A stretch of DNA of 64,000 nt from Neodiprion pinetum (Eukaryota; Arthropoda; Insecta; Hymenoptera; Diprionidae): the NCBI RefSeq assembly GCF_021155775.2, contig NC_060238.1:5752001-5816000 (forward strand), written 5' to 3'. The notes under the pieces are model-generated. The model saw only the letters and a program-made list of their open reading frames with translations. It searched no databases and had not been told where the DNA came from. Below, one piece after another: positions 36,028 to 45,572 of this stretch. Each line of letters starts with the position of its first letter. Within the stretch, counting starts at the first letter, position 1. The position numbers and the translations under genes were made by a program.

Positions 36028-38048
36028 CGTGACTACGCGTCGGCGTATGTGACCAGTGTAAACTAACAACTGGTGAAATCGCAAAGTCTTGTTTTTGTAG
36101 GGATAAACAAGTGTTACGTATACGAGTGAATTTGCAAAAATACCAGATTAGCTTATTTTCGCTATATAAGTCTTCAGGTTCAAATGGGTTCTGCTTTCCG
36201 TATCTTCAGTGCCGCTTCATTATCTTATTTTACGGTATTTTTTCTTGACTTAAGTTGAAATCACGCAGGCAGGTGAGTTAATTAGTTTATGATGGTCAGA
36301 TAATATCCATATAATATGTTCAAGCGTGTACTATACAAGCTCAAGATTAATATCATGGCCAATTATTTATGCAGTTTACGCGCATCCCGTAGGATATCCA
36401 TTAAAATCACATTAAAATCACATTAAAATCCAAGGATCACAGATGGTTATTATTTTCAATATCAAACTAGAAACATTGACCGTGGTATTCTTGTCGTTGA
36501 ACCACTAATCTCTACTTTGCACTGGAGAGTGCATAGATCGGAATCTTTGTGAGCATTTGAACACCATATGCTTGTGGATTAATGCCGCATAAAAATGGTT
36601 GGAATGGAACCACGAAACTCTCTAATCATATGTGTATTCATTAGCAAAAAATATGTGTAAGATCTACATAAAGTTACGACTTCTTGCCGTTACTAGCCTC
36701 GCATCAGAGGATGTGATTGGAACGAAACTCCGTCATCACATGACCCGCCAAATTATTTGGAATTGTCAATGAATAGTTCAACTTTATGTTAACAATAAGA
36801 TTTACAAAACAACAAGATGACTGATTCATTGGGTACCGAAATAATATAGCGAAAACAAATTATATTTTTATACCGATAACTAGTCAATGATTCAATATAG
36901 TTCTGCAATATTATTACTTGAATATGGCTCATCCTTATACGATGCTACGCTTTACATACAATGCGAAAATATATCGGTATAAGCCAAGGCATTAGTATGC
37001 GTTTTATTTTAGTCACGTCAGCAACTTATTTCACCCCCTTCTTTCCGAAGCTCGTTAAACTTGGATTACCTTCTTACGTGGCAGCTTTGGAAGACGAATA
37101 TGATCGATTTTAAGAAACCAATTTCAACGTTTACATAAGTTACGCTCAACTCAGATACAATTATCAAATGCATTTGATATCGGCATTGGACGATAAAATA
37201 CATTGAAATTTTCTGTACGTCAAATTCTTAATCCTTCAATTTAATTATAAATCACTCCTAAATGCATATATAGAATGTACAATTAATATCTCAATCAATT
37301 TATACAATTATCCAAATCATTTACCTTGATTTCTTTACATACCATCAGTGCGTTGAACCATCGTTTTTATCTCTTATGTTTTCAGCTTTAAGTCCATCTC
37401 TGCAGACACCAGGTTACTTGCTACAACCTGTAGCTCTGTCCCTGGACCGAATAATTGCCTGTGTAAAACAAATCATGTTCCAAGAAAAGTAGTTATCGAG
37501 TTTACAATGTTTCTTAATCTGTCAATGGTATTTATATCTGCCAATTAAGACTGCGGTTACTCCATCATACGTTTATCGTAAAATGTTTATTACAGGCTTA
37601 AGCGGTGGTCGGATTGTACTAAGAATAATTATCTACGTACGGATAACGCGGAATCGCACATATTACCATGTAGTAAAAATAATTCGAAATCAGCAGTACT
37701 TAATCGTATGTCAATGATTGATTTTTTTACCTATTCTTGGCCCGCGTTTTTTGTCTTACCTATTAATACAAATTGATTCAACAAATTGTATTCAACTATG
37801 CGGCAATTCAACGATTTTTCAAATACACCCTGTAATCGATCCCCAGGAAGCAGGGACTTGAAAAGCATCACGTAGATTCGCTGAACATTCTAATCTAATG
37901 AAGTTGTAAATTACAGTGGCAACCGCCAATAGCAGCGTAGACATCCCGCGATTGCTGGGAAATAGAACGCAGTTGCACATTCATGTTTTGAGAATTGTTG
38001 ACTTTTGGGAAAACCTGTTGACTAACTACTGTTCTTCGGTTGTCAACA
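36028..38048. other. Intergenic DNA between carboxylesterase and SAMTOR (divergent)
   Basis: It contains both promoters. No exon, repeat or RNA gene was recognised in the 2 kb. Confidence 0.5.
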
Positions 38049-39340
38049 ATGGCCTCGACCGAGCATAAAGACTTGGCTGCATTCATAAAGAGTGTTCATA
38101 GCAATTTGCGAAAAGAATCGCAAATTTATGGCCCCGAAACAGCGTGGAGAAGACATGTGGCTGAAAGTGACACGTTGCAGGTTAGGATGGTCAAGTTTCA
38201 ACCCACCAATTATTACTGTTATCATACGAAAAACAATGAGAAATTTGATTGCAGAAATATGCCGAGGCAATGCAAAAGCTAGCAACAAAACACTGGGCTG
38301 AAAACGTAGCGGATCCAAAGAAAAATACGAAGTGTAGAATAGACTGGGTGAAGTCACAATGTTGGGAATATTTTTTTAGGGGTGGTATAGAATTGTTTTG
38401 GGACAGAGAGGTGAATATTAATCGGAAAATAACGAACGATCAAAGCCACAGTGGAATATCAACATATCAAGAGTGGTCAGATTCTGAAAACAGCACGAGT
38501 GGTCTTTCAGATGGGTTAATTTGTTCAAATTCAGAATTAACACCAGTGGATGATAAAGATACTCCAGATCTGAAGAAAAGTCTCAACAAACATTGCTCTA
38601 TGAAGCCAAGTACAAAATTTGAGAAAAGTACTGAAAACAATTTGCAAATAAGCAACAATGAACACGATTCAAGCATCGTACAAGCTTCGCACAGGGAAGA
38701 TTGCAAAGTAAAGCTGCTCGATGTGGGAAGTTGTTACAACCCCTTTGGCGGTGTAAATTTTTTTGATGTGACTGCTATTGATCTGGCTCCATCTTGCGAT
38801 GGAGTATTGCAATGTGACTTTTTGAGCATGCAAATAGGACAGGAAGATGTATTTTCTGCAAACAAGCAACAAGTTGAACAATTGACTGTGGGATCTTTTG
38901 ATACAGTTGTGTTCTGCTTGTTGCTAGAATATTTGCCATCTCCTGAGCAGAGATACGCTTGTTGCAAGAAGGCTTACAATTTATTGAAAAGTGGCGGCTT
39001 ATTGTTGATCATTACTCCAGATTCAAAGCATGTTGGTGCTAATGCGAGATTCATGAAATCCTGGCGCTATGTTTTGTCTAATCTTGGATTTATGCGGACA
39101 AAGTATGAAAAATTGCCCCATGCTCACTGCCTGGCTTTCAGAAAGTGCTTTTATAAAAGAGTCGCTACTAGATGGGCAAGTTTGCAAAAGTTTTCCAAAG
39201 ATGACGAACTCTTTCATTCGGATACTAACATTTTTATACCACAGGATTTTACCACATGGACTAGGGAAGATACAGTTGAGTGTGTTTCAGGTGATAAAAA
39301 AGCTGATGTCAATTTTTATAATGAATTGCCATATACATGA
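38049..39340 (+). CDS. Samtor: SAMTOR, S-adenosylmethionine sensor upstream of mTORC1
   Basis: Class I methyltransferase-fold protein that binds SAM and, when SAM is low, binds GATOR1/KICSTOR to restrain mTORC1. Two exons, 38049-38180 and 38255-39340, with a 74-bp intron, giving 405 residues, the same as I recall for human SAMTOR/BMT2. The N-terminal part is helical and ends in HWAENVADP and RIDWVKSQCWEYFFRGG. A low-complexity Ser/Asn/Asp-rich insert covers about residues 100-190. The Rossmann part has the SAM loop LLDVGSCYNPF (199-208), VTAIDLAPSCDGVLQCDFL (acidic ribose-binding residue), FDTVVFCLLLEYLPSPEQR and GGLLLIITPDSKH. The start ATG at 38049 is the first in frame. AATAAA follows only 13 bp after the stop, so the 3' UTR is very short. 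Confidence 0.94.
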
Positions 39341-40568
39341 TATTAACGTAGTAATAAAGATGAATGTACTGGCAGTATTGTATTCTTATTTCTTACTAGC
39401 TCGACGCACTGTGATATTTTGAAAGAAAGTTTCATGCCACCGCTCATTAGCCAAAAGGCGGATTTTAGATTGAAATTACTGAAAGCATTAATTTTGTTGA
39501 AATTCATAATCGAATAACAATTTTAATAATTGCTGAAATAGGATTATATTGGACGCAATATCACTGATATTTGGAATATCTAGTTCCGGGACATATACCA
39601 TGGAATATTGGGAAGTTTTTTTTCTATTACAATCAATTGATTCCCCTATAAAATCTTCAAAAAGTTCCGGAAGTAAGAGAAACAAAAATAGACTAAAAAA
39701 TGAATTAAAATTTCAGCCGAAATAAAGATTTTCCAACAAAATTCAGCAATTGATCAAAATGTGCAAAGCGCGTGTAGAAAATTATAAATTTTCATTGAAT
39801 TTACTAAACAGCAAAGACAGACTGATCGAAGTGATCGAAATCGCGTATTTGTTCTATTCTATCACTGCGTGGCGTGACAAGAAAAATAATCATCGACAAG
39901 TATTTTCTCTAGTTTATTGGCAATTCTATTGGGTGGAAACTAGGGAAATCGCAGTCCGTGACGCGACTCAGCAGAATTTCCCTAGTTTTGGATCGATGAA
40001 CAGCAATCTTGAATGCGTTTAGACTTTCGATGCTACCAATCAAAAGCGCTGTAAAGTAGATCGCATTCGCTTATTGATTCCCGAGACCACTGAAAATAAC
40101 GTAATCGAAAAATTAAGTGAGATCTGCGAGGGCATGTCTCAATTTTGGAATTTTATATAATCCTTAGATAACGGTTCTTTTCAACCAAACGCATCTAAAA
40201 TTTTTAATTGTATCAAAATATTTTTACGTAAACATCATTTGAACAAATAACTCGCCGTTAAATTACCGGTAGTCGTTATAGTTTTAATTTGACTGCAGTA
40301 GGCGGATGACTACTTCCGTAATTCTCTTCTTCCGCTTCTTTACAGTTGACTGTAAGCGGTGAGTAAGGTTGCGGAAATCTCAGGATATTATTGATAATTC
40401 TAGAGAACGTATTTCCCATTTTTATAATCACTTGAGGATTTTTCTTCATCTGTGAATCACGGCAATTGAACAGTAACGTTATTGTTTCCGTTTGGTTGAT
40501 TAGGATAACTATTTCTGAGCACGTGTGCCGTGCGAGTGACAACACGCCATTCCTTATTCTCCATCATA
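39341..40568. other. Intergenic DNA between SAMTOR and RpL28
   Basis: No gene was recognised. A 90-codon plus-strand frame at 39750-40022 (with TAWRDKKNNHRQVFSLVYW) has no known motif and no splice context. Confidence 0.5.
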
Positions 40569-40772
40569 TTGAAGTTAGTAACGTTATAGCAACAATTCAT
40601 GCTGAGTAAATATCGTTATTTCGCGATTCTGAAATTGTCTGAAATTCAGTAAACGGTAATGAAACAAAATACATTCATCTTTCGACATCTCAGTTCTTTC
40701 AAAATCAATGTCAAGTTGAGAAATAGTGATTTTTCCCCCAATGTTTCGTTACGATAACGTTACTAACTTCAA
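40569..40772. mobile_element. MITE-like element upstream of RpL28
   Basis: Terminal inverted repeats: TTGAAGTTAGTAACGTTATA on the left and, as reverse complement on the right, GTTACGATAACGTTACTAAC followed by TTCAA. The interior is 150 bp and non-coding. Fragments with the same end word occur near 13795, 20005 and 47320, suggesting a family. The right end is about 110 bp before the RpL28 start exon, so it adjoins or overlaps the promoter. Confidence 0.6.
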
Positions 40773-40879
40773 CCTCGTTATTCTTTAGGTGTAAAACGTT
40801 CCCTAGAATTACTCCAACGTTGAGAAACAGTTCGTAAATCAATGATTTAACCTATTTTACAACGAATTACGATTTTCAG

Positions 40880-42415
40880 GCCGTCAAGATGTCGTCCCAT
40901 CTAAACTGGATGATCATTCGCAACAACAATGCGTTTCTGTTGAAGAAGCGCAACATTAGCAAGCCCTTCTCTACGGTAAGTCGAGCTTACCAGTTTGCGT
41001 ATACAGCAAGAGAATAATAAACAATTCCACAAAATTTTTATTGAACTCAATTGGATAGTATGCAATTTTGATGAGTTAAAATCATTAGATCTTATGATTC
41101 AAAATTGTAAGGTTATATTCTGCAACATTACTTTTCGGAAGCCTTTAAGTCTCAAGGAATCATACGCAATGGCCCATATTATCTATGCAATCAATTTTAT
41201 TTACGAAATTATGCTGTGTCTATTTGCAACATGGAGTGAACTAAGTACACTGATGATTTTTAAAAAAATGATTGACATTTGAGCACAAGGGCAAGGTGCA
41301 CACTTTGAAAAAATGTATAAAAACAATAAATAATTGACGACTTTTTAGTTACTACATCAACAATAAACCAAAATCAAGTTAGTTCGGCTTTCCCCTAAGA
41401 TTTTCAACATTTATATGGGTATATTGAATAATGGATCATAAGTTAAATGCATGCAAAAAGTGAACTTGTAGTTCATATCGGACGATATGCGTAATGCTTT
41501 TAGAAACTGCCTACAAATTGTGACAAGAAATTTTTGCGCAGGTAATGTTGATGTGGAAAGTTACAAAAATAAACCATCGAATAGCAATGATGTGTATCAA
41601 CTCATCCCTATCCCCCCTTTATTGTGATTTCAATAGTTCGAGAATATCTATTGGTTATAATCATATAAAGTGTAATAAGCTAGATTGTATTATATCAATT
41701 TTTATATATCATGCATCAGTAGTCAGTAATCCTACCCACGTGGTCGAGTTGAATTTTATTGTAACGAACGTTATTGGAATGATGTTTTGTGATACATGAA
41801 TGATTGATAGTTGATTCACTGTGTGATTCGTTTAGAAAACTTGCAATTTCGAAAGTCAAATTATGCCACGATGAAAATAACTAGATATTTGGTGAATGAA
41901 TATGTATGCATGTAATATATACAACAGTTGAGATGCTTCAATTATTATAGGAGCCAAACAACCTGACAAACCTGAGCAGTTACCGCTACTCGGGTTTGGT
42001 TCATCGCAAGAGCGTTGGCATTGTTGATACCCCAGACAAAAAGGGTTTTACTGTCGTGTATAAAAAGGCAAAGTCAGTGAACAAGCCTGCCAAAGCAACC
42101 GTTAGACGGACAATGAAGGCTGGTGCACGTCGTTCACTGCACAAACTCCGCACTCTTCTTACTGCTAACAAATACAGAGTGGACCTGAATAAGGTAAAAT
42201 TTCATCATTACATTTTCTCTAAAACGCTTAAGAGTAGGAATTCGTCTTCTGGTATGATCGGCTATTTTATAGAAAGGAGAGTGAAGTGCCACGAGAGTCA
42301 GACTATAACTTCATATTGAATTTTATAGGTTGCTCTGCGTCGTGCTTCTGCTGTGCTGCGCTCACAAAAGCCATTACCTGCAAAGAAGATCCGTGCTCCT
42401 AAAAAAGCCGATTAA
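40880..42415 (+). CDS. RpL28: 60S ribosomal protein L28 (eL28)
   Basis: Structural protein of the large ribosomal subunit. The coding start is at 40889, inside an exon that begins after CAG at 40880, so a 5' UTR exon must lie upstream (not located with certainty; a pyrimidine-rich TTATTCTTTAG just before GTGTAA near 40790 is a candidate TOP start). Coding exons: 40889-40975, 41951-42193 and 42329-42415, giving 138 residues, normal for the family. Seen: SSHLNWMIIRNNNAFLLKKR, YRYSGLVHRKSVGIV, VVYKKAKSVNKPAK, RRTMKAGARRSLHKLR and the basic tail KKIRAPKKAD. AATAAA at 42428, 13 bp after the stop. A tandem snoRNA array starts about 330 bp downstream on the same strand. Confidence 0.97.
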
Positions 42416-42743
42416 ACTGTACAAGTCAATAAAAAAATTTAAATAATATTTCCATTCATATTTTTGTTGTTCAACATTTTCTCATTTGATTTTTTCATAT
42501 CCTTATTACCTGTAAAGGAAAATCTGGGTAAGTCTATGATGTTACACAACTGATATACAATTGAAATATTTAAAAAGCAACTTTTATGTTTATCTAGATG
42601 ATCATAATTATCTGGACTTGTCAGGAAATGTCACCAGTCCGTTGTCCAAAGGTTGGTAACATTTCAACTTTGCACTTTGTTTTATTGCTGCTTTTACGAC
42701 AAGGCAATTCCCCTTAATGAAAGTCTTTATTGGTTTTTGGTAA

Positions 42744-42812
42744 TTATGTGATGACAAATTTTATCAAGATCTGTGAATGCCGTGATTTTTTGTATTTGCT
42801 ATCTGATTTCTA
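42744..42812 (+). ncRNA. C/D-box snoRNA, array copy 1
   Basis: C box GTGATGA at 42748-42754 and D box CTGA at 42803-42806. Between them lie the internal D'/C' region (ATCTGTGAATGCCGTGATT) and the guide TATTTGCTA just before the D box. This copy has lost two bases in the upstream guide (ATCAAGAT instead of ATCACCAAGAT), so that guide is probably weak. It is intronic, about 60 nt before the next exon acceptor. Confidence 0.65.
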
Positions 42813-43017
42813 CATTTCTAGACATCAATGCATGATATGCAACCTGTTTAAGTCTAGTTATTTTTTAATTGCAGGCTTTGCAGAGCAAACCTTTTCACAT
42901 GGGTGTTACCTAAGTTGGCTGGATTACTGACTCGGGAAGAACATGAATGAAAGTAAGTTGCTATGATTGAAATAGTAAATAGTTTCTGGATTAGAGAGAC
43001 TTTGCAGGAGCCATGAT

Positions 43018-43089
43018 TTACATGATGACACTCAATATCACCAAGATCTATGAATGCCGTGATTTTTTCTATTTGCTATCTGATTTCTA
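43018..43089 (+). ncRNA. C/D-box snoRNA, array copy 2
   Basis: C box ATGATGA at 43022-43028 and D box CTGA at 43080-43083. The upstream guide is TATCACCAAGAT before the D'-like CTAT, the C'-like box is CGTGATT, and the second guide is TATTTGCTA next to the D box. Size and box order fit a C/D RNA. The terminal stem is weak. Confidence 0.75.
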
Positions 43090-43307
43090 CCGTTTCTAGA
43101 CGCCTATGAAATTGTATCGTGCAACTTGTTTAAGTCCAGTTTTTCAATTGCAGGCTCTACGGACCAAACTTTTTCGTATGTGTGTTGCCTAAGTTTGTTG
43201 GATTACTGACTTGGGAAGAACATCACAAATGAAAGTAAGTTGCTATGATTGAAATAGTAAATAGTTTCCGGATTAGAGACTTTACAGTAACCACAATTTA
43301 CATGATG

Positions 43308-43369
43308 ACACTCTATATCACCAAGATCTATGAATGCCGTGATTTTTTCTATTTGCTATCTGATTTCTA
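43308..43369 (+). ncRNA. C/D-box snoRNA, array copy 3
   Basis: C box ATGATGA at 43312-43318 and D box CTGA at 43360-43363. It is almost identical to copy 2, with the same two guides TATCACCAAGAT and TATTTGCTA. It lies in the intron between host exons 43154-43234 and 43437-43517. Confidence 0.75.
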
Positions 43370-43612
43370 CCATTTCTAGACATTGATGAAATTGTATTGT
43401 GCAACTTGTTTAAGTCTCATTGTTTCTGAATTGCAGGCTTTGCGGGCCAAACTTTTTCATATGGGTGTTGCCTAAGTTTGTTGGATTACTGACTCAGGAA
43501 GAACATCATGAATGAAAGTAAGTAACTATGATGGAAATAGAAAATAGTTTTTGGATTGGAAAGAATTTAATATTTCTTGTCTTCAATTTTCACGCAATAC
43601 CGCAACCACAAT

Positions 43613-43684
43613 TTACATGATGACACTCTATATCACCAAGATCTATGAATGCCGTGATTTTTACTATTTGCTATCTGATTTTTG
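43613..43684 (+). ncRNA. C/D-box snoRNA, array copy 4
   Basis: C box ATGATGA at 43617-43623 and D box CTGA at 43675-43678. Both guides are unchanged from copies 2 and 3; differences are confined to the spacer (GATTTTTACTATTTG). Confidence 0.75.
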
Positions 43685-43932
43685 AAATTATTAAGTACCC
43701 GTGACACTAACATGCAACCTGTGTAAAACCTGTTATTTTTTTAATTGCAGGCTGTACAAGATGCACAGTTTCATATCAACATTCGTCATTAGTTAATTTC
43801 GTTGGATCACTGGCTAAGCAGAAGGAACATCATTTAATATGAGTAAGTTCCTACGATTGAAATTCAAATTAGTCTTTTTGTTTGAGGGAAATATAATTTC
43901 CTTATTGTTGCGACGTCAAAGCCATCAGAATT

Positions 43933-44004
43933 TAATATGATGATACACTTTACCACCAAAATCTATGAATGCCGTGATTTTTACTATTTGCTATCTGATA
44001 TCAT
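43933..44004 (+). ncRNA. C/D-box snoRNA, array copy 5
   Basis: C box ATGATGA at 43937-43943 and D box CTGA at 43995-43998. The upstream guide has drifted slightly (TACCACCAAAATC), while the D-box guide TATTTGCTA is intact. Confidence 0.7.
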
Positions 44005-44149
44005 TACAGTAATAATGCAATCAAGTCTGAAAATTCGATTATTCTTGAACCCGCTCTTTATTTTTTTTTTTTGCAGAACTGTGATTTCAACATTTTATGA
44101 AACACTGCTGTCGGATCGGTATTTGAACCACGAGTAAAGACAGTGAGTT

Positions 44150-45572
44150 ATTGTTAGTAGTGAAATTTATAAGTAGCTGAAACTTCAAGAATGTAAACCT
44201 TGCAGCTGTTAACCTCTAGACGGCCGGCAACACCACTATAGTTTTGTAAAGTTTCTGTTAAAGAAACTGGTCTGTTTCGAAGTTCTGAAACACGTTTTTT
44301 AAATTTTGTACTTTGAACAAAGTCGCGACGAAATGAAGAGTGTCATTAGAGATTTTGCTATAATTTTGGAAATAAAATTTAGGAACCTTCATTTTTATCA
44401 TATGTTTTACTTGTCACCGTGTAATAGTGGTTCAGTTTCCGACCGTTGTAGATAGTAGAAATGTAGTTAATTAGTATTAAACTATTTCTCCGAGCGACAC
44501 GCGCAACCACCAGCACGCCTGGATGCTATGATTTTTTTTTATTTGTTACCTAGTTCAAAAATAGAATTTATTGAATGTAGGTGACGTTTATGTGTGTGAT
44601 ATATCAAGCACACTTTGTGTTTCATTTTACAGGCTGCATCAAATTTAGCCTTGGATGGATTTGGCCAATTTTAAAAGTTTTGATTAATGTAGAATTGAAC
44701 ATGCATGATCATTTTTTTTTTGCTCATCTTCCTTTTCGAAATAAAACAGTTACGCAAAAGAATGATCTACCTGGTTTTATTATTTTCCCTGTTGAAGTCA
44801 GTCTCAACAATCAACGACTTTCATGTTATTTTATATTTGCATTTTCGCTTGAAAATTTGAAAGCTTGAGTGTTGAAGCTATTATTGCTACGCAAGCAATC
44901 ATGCTAGATCCTGAACGGTTAATGTTAGTGATTCCTATCCCGCAATAATTCACATGAATGAAACGTAAGTTGTGGATCTTAGAAATTTGTGTGGACTTCT
45001 ATTGCAAATTATTTATATTTTATTTCGGTTACAAACGTGTATAGTTAATTAATTTTTATTATTCCTAAATCTCGTAACACGTAAATTCAGTAGATAGTGT
45101 ATGAAAATATTTATTCATATGTAATTTTTCATAATAAAATGATATATAGATCGCCTTGATCATCTAACATTATTATAGTAACAATTTGATGTAAAAAATA
45201 AATGCTTTGGTGCATCATTGGTTCATTGATTATTTATAAAATGATCGTAATGCGTTGAATACAAGTCTATATATTTGGCAGTGAATCTCAGATGATTGTA
45301 AAAATTCGTACGTAATTAATACTCGTACTTCAGAGAAAAACGTATGTATCTATTCGTATAAATCAATTAACCTGTGTTCTTGTTTGAACAAAATTCTTCA
45401 GCACAATACAGTATCTGAATAAAGTGAATTTAACAATATAAACTTGAACGGAAACATTCAACATCGAACGAATAGAATCGCCAGTAAAATAATTGAAATG
45501 CGTAATATAACAATAACATTTTAACAAGTATATAATATTGTAAAATTCAATCTCTTTAATCACAGACATAAG
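44150..45572. other. Region between snoRNA array and zinc-finger gene
   Basis: It holds a decayed sixth snoRNA copy at about 44515-44555 (GGATGCTATGATTTTTTTTT then ATTTGTTACCTAG, no C box left) and possible further host exons near 44630 and 44950 (ATGAATGAAAC|GTAAGTTG). The remainder is AT-rich, probably including the zinc-finger gene's 3' UTR. Confidence 0.4.

Larger units (their letters stand above)
42501..44142 (+). ncRNA. Putative non-coding snoRNA host gene (UHG type)
   Basis: Five or more tandem intron-exon units. Exons bounded by AATTGCAG acceptors (or a TTGCAG variant) and GTAAGT, GTAAGTT or GTGAGT donors are 42875-42952, 43154-43234, 43437-43517, 43751-43842 and 44077-44142. The first three are near copies (GGATTACTGACT, GGGAAGAACAT, then GAAA|GTAAGT). 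The exons have no conserved open frame, whereas each intron carries a conserved C/D-box RNA, the hallmark of UHG/GAS5-type genes. A possible first exon is a pyrimidine-start stretch, CCTTATTACCTGTAAAGG, ending at 42527 before GTAAGTC, as in 5'-TOP host genes. The end is unclear: later exons may continue to about 44.95 kb. It could instead be an extended RpL28 transcript. Confidence 0.6.

Noticed and set aside
38043..38967. Minus-strand open frames of 70-104 codons
   Set aside because: They are antisense to the well-supported SAMTOR exons and have no motif of their own.
41050..41260. TTGATGA and CTGATGA in RpL28 intron 1 as C boxes
   Set aside because: No D box at a suitable distance downstream.
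42194..42328. Possible snoRNA in the last RpL28 intron (TATGATCGG with GTCAGAC)
   Set aside because: Neither box matches the C (RTGATGA) or D (CTGA) consensus, so it does not meet the standard used for the array copies.
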